Assembly (NCBI GenBank): GCA_017885485.1
Contig: JAFNFZ010000344.1
Coordinates: 195-10,120 of the forward strand
DNA from: Chloroflexota bacterium
GTDB taxonomy: Bacteria > Chloroflexota > Dehalococcoidia > UBA2247 > RBG-13-53-26
Length of the DNA: 9,926 nucleotides
Direction of reading: 5' to 3'
Below, piece after piece: positions 1 through 6,182 of this stretch. Made by a program: the position numbers and the translations under genes. Position 1 is the stretch's first letter. Every line of letters begins with the position of its first letter. The notes beneath the pieces are model-generated. The model was given only the letters and a program-made list of their open reading frames with translations, was not told the DNA's origin and made no database searches.

Positions 1-384
1 CATGCCCTTCAACTTGGCATCTTCCCGGAGACGACCCTCGACCCTGTTTCTCTCGGCCAGTATCTCGTCTGCATCCCCGAACACCCCGCTCGCGGTGAGG
101 CGGTCCGAAATATGTCGAGAGACCAGCAACTTAACCTCTTCTGGTGGGTCCACCCTTCTGCGAAGCAGCGTGTCGAAGACATCGAAGGAGTACACGGAGT
201 AGTCCTCATGTGCCCGGAGCCACTTCTCCACAGCATGCATGTCGCCAAGGCCAAGAGGAAGACTCTCGCGTACCTCGCTGGAGTATCTGCGGATGAGCGA
301 AATCGCCAAATTCCAGCCGGCCCCTATCTTGGGGAGTCGCCACCTGCTGCCTGCAGAGTCTGCTTCGTCCAAGTCTGCTGTCAC
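1..384 (-). CDS. HAD-superfamily hydrolase, N-terminal part (runs off the left edge)
   Basis: An open minus-strand frame runs from the stop at 438-436 to base 1 with no stop, so the C-terminus lies outside the window. About 66 residues after the chosen start it reads YSVYSFDVFDTLLRRRV. This is motif I of the haloacid-dehalogenase fold, in the SFDxFDTLLxR form often seen in HAD proteins of polysaccharide clusters; the first Asp is the expected nucleophile. The following residues (DPPEEVKLL, then a charged helical stretch) fit the start of the cap region. The substrate cannot be told; family members are mostly phosphatases. The start is uncertain. GTG at 384 gives a 66-residue leader containing LPLGLGDM; ATG at 240 would begin about 18 residues before motif I; TTG at 432 is also open. 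None has a good ribosome-binding site. The existence of the gene is much surer than its start. Confidence 0.8.
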   Translation of the reverse strand, partial: MTADLDEADSAGSRWRLPKIGAGWNLAISLIRRYSSEVRESLPLGLGDMHAVEKWLRAHEDYSVYSFDVFDTLLRRRVDPPEEVKLLVSRHISDRLTASGVFGDADEILAERNRVEGRLREDAKLKGM

Positions 385-435
385 CTCTGCGCATGAGAAG
401 AATGGGGCGAAACCCCTTTCACGGGAGGACAATCA

Positions 436-773
436 CTAGTCAGGAGACCGTTCTGGGAGCCTGCTGACGCCCGACTCCTGGAAATCATTTGCCTTCCTCA
501 TCGAGATTGGCGAGTCCTCTCCCTGCAAGTCTTCGGCAAGAATCCTCACCAGAACCCTCATCTAGGTGGTATCGTGTGGGAAATCAAGCGAAGAGTACCA
601 CCATGATCCAAGGAGAGTCAACGGCTGTGCTGTGTCTGCTCCCCAACCTCAGCTTGGATGCAAAGGGGAACACCCTGAAGTCATACAAGGCACTGCTGGG
701 GTGAGGGACAAGACCGACTCAGCGGGCTAAGCGTCCTGAGCACGCATTCTTTCGCTAGGTAGAACTGTCTTTC
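436..773. other. Gene-poor stretch between the HAD gene and the methyltransferase
   Basis: I find no convincing gene in these roughly 340 bases. The only minus-strand reading of any length is a 42-codon ORF (561-436, starting MRVLVRILAED) with no ribosome-binding site and no recognised family. It is in the HAD frame but separated from it by two stops. Plus-strand frames show no domain features. The right-hand part, 613-755, is a diverged copy of 1648-1771 and is listed separately as a repeat. No clear U-tailed terminator follows the methyltransferase stop at 774. Confidence 0.5.
613..755. repeat. Diverged repeat, copy A
   Basis: Four short blocks here match, in the same order and orientation, four blocks in 1648-1771. 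They are 613-625 against 1648-1660 (11 of 13 identical), 642-668 against 1673-1699 (24 of 27), 674-681 against 1710-1717 (8 of 8) and 745-755 against 1761-1771 (11 of 11). The spacers differ by small indels: 16 against 12, 5 against 10, and 63 against 43 bases. Collinearity makes chance unlikely. Copy A has no long open frame where copy B does, so A looks like the decayed member. I counted the matches by eye. Confidence 0.65.
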
Positions 774-1586
774 TCATCCTTTCTCAGCTATGCTCCTCAA
801 TGCCGAGGATGTGAGATTACCGTCTTTGGTCAGGGTGGCATCAATCAGGTTGACGTCCTTCTCTCTCGACTTCAACACGAAGACCAAATTCCGATTGATG
901 TGGATCTCTGTGATCCCATAGTCAAAATACCGACCTCCGCCACTTCTTGGGATAGCCCTCTCTCCAAGGAAACACCCATCAAGTAGTTCTTTGGCGAACC
1001 CTACCATTCCATATGTGTGGCTGGGGATTGTCGAACGAATGGACAATCTTGATGCCATTCTGCCAAGCCTACTGGTTAGGCCATACACACGCTCATTGCG
1101 ATGGTGTTCAAGCCGTGGTTTCCGACTGTAGTGCCTCCCATCTGGCCAACAGCGCAAATAGCCCGTGGTCCAGTCTTCTATGGCATACAATCCACCGGGC
1201 TTCAGATGATTCTGGAAGAGGTGCCAGAAGCTGACTCTTGCGAACCTGCCAATGTGTGAGCAATCGTCTATGATGACATCAAACCCATCTGGAGCTTGTT
1301 CTTGGACAATGCGGTCAAGAAGGTCTACATCCTGCTGGTAGCCTTGATACACATGAATCATGCCAAGGGGGTCATCTACGTGTACTGGACTACAGTCCAG
1401 TCCCACAATAGTTGCGTTCTCAAAGTAGTCACGCCAATAGCACAGAGACGCACCCTCCTCGATTCCAAGTTCCAAAAGGCTGATGCATTTGCCTACCAGC
1501 GGAGCAAAGAACGACTCGTATGATTTCACAAAACCGGTTTTGTCCTTAGTGATACCGTATCCTGCCGGGTCGATGCTCTTCGCCAT
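774..1586 (-). CDS. Class I SAM-dependent methyltransferase, MycE/TylF-like
   Basis: A 270-residue protein, probably a cytoplasmic O-methyltransferase acting on a sugar of the glycan. The SAM-binding motif I is LLELGIEEGAS (about residues 37-47), followed by an acidic residue at the end of strand 2 (GLDCS, D64). DVIIDDCSH (103-111) and LKPGGLYAIEDWTTGY (128-143) follow. The DD-SH and PGG-Y-IED pair is typical of the metal-dependent sugar O-methyltransferases related to MycE and TylF, where these residues bind metal and SAM. The ATG at 1586 is supported by a strong ribosome-binding site (GGGAGG, 5 bases upstream). The true acceptor is unknown: assignment to a sugar comes from the family and the glycosyltransferase neighbours. 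The next gene in transcription order is the HAD hydrolase, after a long gap. Confidence 0.85.
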   Translation of the reverse strand: MAKSIDPAGYGITKDKTGFVKSYESFFAPLVGKCISLLELGIEEGASLCYWRDYFENATIVGLDCSPVHVDDPLGMIHVYQGYQQDVDLLDRIVQEQAPDGFDVIIDDCSHIGRFARVSFWHLFQNHLKPGGLYAIEDWTTGYLRCWPDGRHYSRKPRLEHHRNERVYGLTSRLGRMASRLSIRSTIPSHTYGMVGFAKELLDGCFLGERAIPRSGGGRYFDYGITEIHINRNLVFVLKSREKDVNLIDATLTKDGNLTSSALRSIAEKG

Positions 1587-1899
1587 GGGCCTCCCTCAAT
1601 TCACAGTCGGTTTGCCTTAGGCCAGTGTAATTTGATGCCTGGGAACCGAGAGTCACTGGCGACATTATACCGCCCAACCCCAGCTTGGATACAGAGGGGT
1701 TTCTGAGAACCTGAAGTTCTCCAAGCCTTCGTAGAGCTGCCAAGCTCGCCACATAAAAGCCATTCTTTCGCGTGAGCCATCGGGCCAGGTGTTCCATGCT
1801 ACCGATACCGAGCGGAAGACGAGCTACCACCTTGCCCAATAGCCTGCGTGCCATAGAGCGCGATGGGCCGGGCATCCTGGGGCTTCGACAGTCTCCCAT
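1546..1899 (-). CDS. Small hypothetical ORF, possibly a gene remnant
   Basis: A 117-codon ORF fills most of the 370-bp gap between a GT4 and a methyltransferase, and its end overlaps the methyltransferase start by 41 bp. I do not recognise the family. Residues 17-75 look protein-like: a basic leader (MARRLLGKVVARLPLGIGSM), then ARWLTRKNGFYVASLAALRRL. The C-terminal third (after SPVTLGSQ) does not. LPLGIGSMEHLARWL aligns without gaps to LPLGLGDMHAVEKWL in the leader of the HAD protein at the left edge. No ribosome-binding site precedes the ATG at 1899 or the one at 1854. The segment 1648-1771 inside it is repeated in decayed form at 613-755. It may be the stranded N-terminus of a larger lost gene rather than a working one. 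Confidence 0.3.
   Translation of the reverse strand: MGDCRSPRMPGPSRSMARRLLGKVVARLPLGIGSMEHLARWLTRKNGFYVASLAALRRLGELQVLRNPSVSKLGLGGIMSPVTLGSQASNYTGLRQTDCELREAHGEEHRPGRIRYH
1648..1771. repeat. Diverged repeat, copy B
   Basis: This is the partner of 613-755; see that entry for the matching blocks. Copy B lies inside the open frame at 1546-1899. On the minus strand it encodes about RKNGFYVASL through SKLGLGG to PVTLGS, so B is the copy that has kept a reading frame. It ends about 60 bp upstream of the methyltransferase start at 1586. Confidence 0.65.
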
Positions 1900-1956
1900 T
1901 GTAAGGAGTTGGCAATTCTCTTTTATGATTGTCTCTTCTTGTGATGTTATAGGTGG

Positions 1957-3051
1957 TTAACCAGATCTCTGCTTAAGCTGATCTTCCAAGAGATCTGTGC
2001 TTCTTTCCCAGGTGAATTGCTGGATGCGCTTGTGTCCTGCGTTTGCGAGTCTTATCCTCAGGTCATTATCCTCAAGCAGATGTATGATGTTCTTTGCCAA
2101 TGACATTGGATCTCTGGGTGGGGACAACAGGGCAGTGACCCCATGATCGGCAAAATCGCGCACGCCGCCCGAGTCAGTCACAGCTATGGCACACCCGCAG
2201 GCCATTGCCTCGGCAGGAGGCAGGCCAAAACCCTCCGTCCAGCTCGGACAGATGTAGATACTGCTCCCATTGTAGATGCGGTTGACCAATTCTTCGAGTG
2301 ACAGGCCACAGGAATACTCAATCCAGTTTGGAAGTTCGGTGGGTCGAGGGGGAGTACCAAACAAGATGGCTTGAATGTCGTGGTGAGTGCTGTGGACTAG
2401 CTCAAGGGCCTTGATGCCGTCTATTGACCCTTTGTTGGGCAGAGGGTGGTACAGCATTGCGATCCTTCGATTGCGGCTCCGAATAGGACGGGTGACTCTA
2501 TACTTTGTGTGATCAATTCCGTTTGGTATGTATGTAATGTCATTTTCAGGTATACCCAGCGTGAGGCCGTACTCATAGAGTGCCCTTGAGACAGCGATCT
2601 TCGCAATTGGTGCTTTCCAGACAGCCTCCACACGTGTCTTTGGTCCTGCCCACTCTTGCTCGAAGGCCTGCAGAAAATAGAATTTCCCTCCTTTTTGCGG
2701 CGGATATCTAACAACGTATTCAGCGGTGGCCCAGAACGTGGCGATGACTGCATCTGCATCCGGAACGTGTGACGAGGTCGGCTCTGGGACGTGAAGCATG
2801 GTAACGCGGCTGTCGATAGGATACCAGTCCAACCGGGGTGCTGGGACGGGACTAGCAGGCTGCTTTGTCTTGTTTCTCAGCCAGAGACACGCTCTGTTGA
2901 GAGGGTGGGAGCCATAGACGCCCAAGTGCTGTGGATGAACAACCGTCACCTGGTGCCCGCGGGCGACCAAGTGATTTGAGTATTCGTAGACCACTTTGAG
3001 GCCACCTATAGGCTGCGGAGAGTATCCATGCGGGATGAATGTAATCTTCAT
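1957..3051 (-). CDS. Glycosyltransferase family 4 (GT-B fold)
   Basis: A 364-residue retaining glycosyltransferase, about the normal length for GT4. It would transfer a nucleotide-activated sugar to the growing repeat unit at the inner face of the cytoplasmic membrane. The N-terminal acceptor domain begins MKITFIPHGYSPQPIGGL and continues VVYEYSNHLVARGHQVTVVHP, the usual glycine-rich GT4 opening. The linker region has YIPNGID (about 174-180). The C-terminal Glycos_transf_1 domain carries the EX7E motif in SWTEGFGLPPAEAMACG (E273 and E281), followed by VTDSGGVRDF. ATG at 3051 is chosen because the family opening starts there; a GTG five codons upstream (3066) stays open. Neither has a good ribosome-binding site. 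Upstream lies the GT2 pseudogene, so it may have its own promoter, but none is obvious. Sugar specificity cannot be read. Confidence 0.9.
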   Translation of the reverse strand: MKITFIPHGYSPQPIGGLKVVYEYSNHLVARGHQVTVVHPQHLGVYGSHPLNRACLWLRNKTKQPASPVPAPRLDWYPIDSRVTMLHVPEPTSSHVPDADAVIATFWATAEYVVRYPPQKGGKFYFLQAFEQEWAGPKTRVEAVWKAPIAKIAVSRALYEYGLTLGIPENDITYIPNGIDHTKYRVTRPIRSRNRRIAMLYHPLPNKGSIDGIKALELVHSTHHDIQAILFGTPPRPTELPNWIEYSCGLSLEELVNRIYNGSSIYICPSWTEGFGLPPAEAMACGCAIAVTDSGGVRDFADHGVTALLSPPRDPMSLAKNIIHLLEDNDLRIRLANAGHKRIQQFTWERSTDLLEDQLKQRSG

Positions 3052-3166
3052 TTGTCTTGGGCACACAGATTGCTTCGTATCTCATCTTTCCGCGAAATGG
3101 AGAACCAAGTCATTCGTGTCCCCTCTTTTGTTGTTGCCGATCTAATGAGAGCCCTATCCATCGGAT

Positions 3167-3846
3167 TCATTCGTCTGTCAAGCGAGTAGCAGGGCTGTTA
3201 CGACTGTTCGCGTATGTCTGGCCATCGAAACTCTGCCGTCGTTGTTCACCAGTCGGTCCGATTCTGTCGGCACTGCAGAAGACCAGCCCAGGCCGTTCTC
3301 TGAACGGAACAGGCAGCTCATACCGCACGACACCCGGCAGCATTATAGGCCACGCTCTGCCAAATAGCGAAGATTCCATATTTGGCCAGGGATGCCATTC
3401 TGGGCTATAGCTGGATCTTGCACTGGGCTGCGCATAGCTGCCGAAGTGCGAGACAGAAAGGACAGGCATTGCCCACGAAACGGCGTGGCATGGACATATG
3501 GCTAGGGGCGAGAGTTGTCTAGTTGTGATCTCACTGGTTGGTCTGGTAGCGAGGGTATTTGGGCCAGTCGACTGTAGGTTCCAGCTCAAAGTGGTACTAA
3601 GAAAGTGGGCAAGATCATTGCCGGGTTGATGTTTGCTCTCTTCACACAAGCCGGCACGCCCCCCACTAAGACACCAGATGGAACAGCCCTGAGGAATCAG
3701 ACAAAGTGTCTTATTCAGAACCATCATCCAGCACAATAATCTGGTAGTCTGAGCAGGTTTACCTAAGCACACTCGGGACGGCTTCTTAACATGGCAACTT
3801 GGTCACATGTCGGGGCAATGAGGCTCACTAGCGGGATGTTGAGAGA
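3167..3846 (-). pseudogene. Decayed GT2-family glycosyltransferase
   Basis: No intact gene spans this stretch, but GT2 landmarks appear in order across shifting minus-strand frames. 3846-3799 reads SLNIPLVSLIAPTCDQ, matching the PLVSVVTPAYNRA opening of the neighbouring GT2. 3785-3714, one frame over, reads EAVPSVLR-stop-TC and then SDYQIIVLDDGSE, the first Asp motif; TAA stands where SVLxQTY usually has Gln, and Cys replaces Tyr. About 3660-3615 reads GGVPACVKRANINPA, where NGGxxxARNxGI is expected. In another frame 3622-3599 reads GNDLAHFL, where the AFLDxDD strand should be, with the Asp pair lost. 3292-3236 reads PGLVFCSADRIGPTGEQRR, resembling DILVAYPDWEIIGPNSEA of the neighbour. The C-terminal half of a GT2 is not recognisable. 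At least two frameshifts and several stops make it non-functional unless the assembly is wrong. Confidence 0.75.
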
Positions 3847-4881
3847 TCAAGTACGAATTCCTATGATCTTGATCTTTCGGACAAAGCGACGTGGCCTTGC
3901 GCTGGCTGAGCAAGTGAAATGCCAGCCCGAACGAAGCAGTGTCCAGAGAGGAGTGGGAATAATGAGGTGAATAACCAGAGCAAGTATCGTGAACACTAGC
4001 CCCAGGTTTGATGGATAATAGAGCAAAGCCTTTAGGTAGTGCCCCAATTCCGCGCCACGCGCTGGCCCGCATGATAGAGCCGCCCAGAGGTGGGCCGAGT
4101 GGAAAGCCTGGCGGCGTAGCTTGTGTGCCTGCGGTGGCAGGTCTGGATAGGAGTACACCTTCTGCATCAAGCGTATGTGTTCGTCTGCCATTGCTGTTCC
4201 TTTCTGGGACGCAGAAGCAGAGTCCGGATGCATCCTGAAGGTAGCCAGCGTCATGGGAATGCGGGCGAACTTGCCATACATCCCCAATCGCAACCAGTAC
4301 TCAAAGTCTGCCACGTATCGGAACGCTGTGTCACGCATTCCTGCCAGCTCGAATGCTTTCCGACGGATGAACGCACCTGGGCCTACTGTGCAGGAATGGC
4401 GTTCTAGCATGTACAGGTAGTCATACTCAGGCACATGGATGTGACGAATAGCCTCTGAGTTGGGCCCAATGATTTCCCAGTCTGGATAGGCTACTAGGAT
4501 ATCTGGGTGTGCTTGCATGAATGCTACCGCTGCGCTGACTGCTCCGGGCAGAAGCAGGTCATCCGAGTTCACCACAACCACGATCTCACCATGAGCCATG
4601 CTCCACCCCTTATTCACTGTCCGGTGCTCCCCCATGTTAGGGTGCGTCTCCCAAATGAGCCGCCCAGTATATCTTTCCAATACTTCTCTTGTATTGTCCG
4701 TGGAGCCATCATCCAGCACTATGTACTCGATGCGAGGATAGTCCTGATTGAGGACGCTCTCGATCGTTTCTTTTAGATAGCCAGCACGGTTGTAGGCAGG
4801 CGTAACAACGGACACCAAAGGCAACGTATCAATCGGAAGCCCCCTCCTTTCCAAGACCTGATTGCCCAGTGATATTGTCAA
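3847..4881 (-). CDS. Glycosyltransferase family 2 (GT-A fold) with a C-terminal membrane helix
   Basis: A protein of up to 344 residues, typical in length for GT2. It opens PLVSVVTPAYNRAGYL (about 21-36), then has YIVLDDGSTDNT (53-64) with the nucleotide-binding Asp residues. VVVVNSDD (101-108) is the metal-binding DxD equivalent, and RYVADFEYWLRLG (188-200) carries the likely catalytic acid. Near the C-terminus LGLVFTILALVIHLIIPTPL (293-312) is a probable membrane helix, followed by a basic tail, so the enzyme is probably anchored at the cytoplasmic membrane. The start is unclear. TTG at 4881 follows a TAG directly and has no ribosome-binding site, while a strong AGGAGG (4848-4843) lies inside the frame, 18 bases before TTG at 4824 and 9 bases before an ATT codon at 4833. 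The catalytic domain is complete with any of these. The decayed GT2 follows immediately. Confidence 0.88.
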   Translation of the reverse strand: MTISLGNQVLERRGLPIDTLPLVSVVTPAYNRAGYLKETIESVLNQDYPRIEYIVLDDGSTDNTREVLERYTGRLIWETHPNMGEHRTVNKGWSMAHGEIVVVVNSDDLLLPGAVSAAVAFMQAHPDILVAYPDWEIIGPNSEAIRHIHVPEYDYLYMLERHSCTVGPGAFIRRKAFELAGMRDTAFRYVADFEYWLRLGMYGKFARIPMTLATFRMHPDSASASQKGTAMADEHIRLMQKVYSYPDLPPQAHKLRRQAFHSAHLWAALSCGPARGAELGHYLKALLYYPSNLGLVFTILALVIHLIIPTPLWTLLRSGWHFTCSASARPRRFVRKIKIIGIRT

Positions 4882-4899
4882 CTAAGCTTACACTGTCAA
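4871..4899 (-). promoter_or_regulatory. Possible weak sigma-70-type promoter before the GT2 gene
   Basis: On the minus strand a perfect TTGACA (4899-4894) is followed after 17 bases by AATATC (4876-4871), which matches only three of six positions of the -10 consensus. A second TTGACA lies at 4881-4876. If used, transcription would start downstream of the TTG at 4881, favouring an internal start for the GT2. This is suggestive only. Confidence 0.2.
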
Positions 4900-4929
4900 A
4901 ACCATTGTGTGGTGAATTCCCCCTTGTTT

Positions 4930-4948
4930 CCGACAGGCGTGCTGTCGG
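4930..4948. terminator. Perfect 7-bp hairpin without a U-tract
   Basis: CCGACAG, a five-base spacer GCGTG and CTGTCGG form a perfect inverted repeat in the 124-bp gap between the 2-epimerase stop and the GT2 gene, about 57 bases beyond that stop. TTTCCG just outside the left arm can also pair with CGGAAA at about 4953-4958, giving an alternative longer fold. Neither strand has a T-run after the stem, so it is not a classical intrinsic terminator. It could be an mRNA-end or processing hairpin, or a protein-binding site. Confidence 0.4.
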
Positions 4949-5005
4949 TAACGCGGAAATATTCATGCGTCCCATGTCATACATCAAATAGCTTATTCGA
5001 GGCAG

Positions 5006-6118
5006 TCACAAGTTCGGGCTTTCTATTGCCCGCAGGTTATGAGTATAGCCTAGCACTATCTTGACTACCGTGTCGCTCACATGCTCCGCCAGATATTCCG
5101 GAGGTACAGTCCAATTGCACTTCTGTTCAAGAACTACGCGCACGCACTGCCGAATCATCTCAGGTGCGGCACCACTGAGTATGTTGCTGCCGCACTCGAT
5201 CGTTTCCGGTCGCTCGGTCACGTCGCGGATAGTCACATTGGCCACCCGAAAGATGCAGCATTCCTCCTGCACCGTGCCGCTGTCGCTGAGCACGCAGAAG
5301 GCATTCCTCTCCAAAGCGATGAAGTCAAAGAAGCCAAAAGGCTCATGCAGCCGGATCTGGTCACTGGCTGCAACCACGTCATAACGCTGCATTCTGTTCC
5401 TGGTCCGTGGATGGACGCTGCAGATGACGGGCACGCCGTACTCTCTCTGAAGGAGTTCCACCCCGCCGACCAGAGAGCGCAGCCGCTCTTCCACATCCAC
5501 GTTCTCCTCGCGATGCATGGTGACCAGGAAGTACTTCCCCGCCGTTAGTCCCAGACGCTGTAAAACGCCAGACTGGCGAATAGCCGAGTCGTAGTGCTGG
5601 ATGACCTCCAATATAGGATTGCCAGTCACGCAGATGCATTGTCCTTCTATACCTTCGCGCAAGAGATTGGCCCGACTCCGCTCCGTGTATGGCATGAGAA
5701 TGTCGCTGCTATGGTCTATGATGCGCCGGTTCACTTCCTCTGGAACCCGATCGTCATAGCAGCGGTTGCCTGCCTCCATGTGATACACGCGTATCCCCAT
5801 GCGCTTGGCTACGACGGCGGACAGGGAACTGTTGGTGTCCCCCAGTATGAGCAATCTATCCGGTTTCTCAGCGAGCATCACTTGCTCGCTGGCGGCGATG
5901 ATCTTGCCGATCTGCTCACCAAAGGTATCGCCCCGCACTCCCAGATAATGGTTTGGCTGCCGTACTCCGAGCTGCTGGAAGAAGATGTCATTGAGATTGA
6001 CATCGTAGTTCTGCCCCGTATGCACCAACACGTGCTCACATAAGTGATCCAACTTCTCGACGATGAGGCTGAGACGGATGATCTCAGGGCGGGTGCCCAG
6101 AATGGTCATGACCTTCAT
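5006..6118 (-). CDS. UDP-N-acetylhexosamine 2-epimerase, CapG/WbjD/FnlC type
   Basis: A 370-residue GT-B-fold epimerase that inverts C2 of a UDP-linked N-acetylamino sugar in the cytoplasm. It has MTILGTRPEIIRLS (4-17), HTGQNYD (33-39), ILGDTNS (91-97), MEAGNRCYDDRVPEE (114-128), HREEN (202-206), SDSG with QEE (278-286) and TERPE (301-305). The EAGNR-DxRVPEE wording and the GTRPEIIRLS opening are those of the CapG/WbjD/FnlC group, which acts last in making UDP-L-FucNAc or UDP-L-QuiNAc, rather than of WecB, which makes UDP-ManNAc. The ATG at 6118 has AAGGAGC about 7 bases upstream. It follows the methyltransferase by 64 bp in an apparent operon with the dehydratase and reductase. WecB-like UDP-GlcNAc epimerization is the alternative, less likely given the neighbours. 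Confidence 0.92.
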   Translation of the reverse strand: MKVMTILGTRPEIIRLSLIVEKLDHLCEHVLVHTGQNYDVNLNDIFFQQLGVRQPNHYLGVRGDTFGEQIGKIIAASEQVMLAEKPDRLLILGDTNSSLSAVVAKRMGIRVYHMEAGNRCYDDRVPEEVNRRIIDHSSDILMPYTERSRANLLREGIEGQCICVTGNPILEVIQHYDSAIRQSGVLQRLGLTAGKYFLVTMHREENVDVEERLRSLVGGVELLQREYGVPVICSVHPRTRNRMQRYDVVAASDQIRLHEPFGFFDFIALERNAFCVLSDSGTVQEECCIFRVANVTIRDVTERPETIECGSNILSGAAPEMIRQCVRVVLEQKCNWTVPPEYLAEHVSDTVVKIVLGYTHNLRAIESPNL

Positions 6119-6182
6119 ATTGCTGCTCCTTCATCGTGGAACCGTATCTCACGCATAGTACGGCGCGCTTGTTTCGATAGCC

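Noticed and set aside
716..741. CTCAG/CTGAG hairpin just beyond the methyltransferase stop as a terminator
   Set aside because: Only five base pairs around a 13-base loop, with no U-tract.
3167..3772. A 201-codon minus-strand ORF starting GTG as a gene of its own
   Set aside because: It is one frame of the decayed GT2. The GT2 motifs fall partly in this frame and partly in the other two, and the ORF as a whole has no coherent domain.
5081..6043. Long plus-strand ORFs opposite the 2-epimerase (155 and 149 codons)
   Set aside because: They are antisense shadows of a strongly supported epimerase gene and show no domain motifs.
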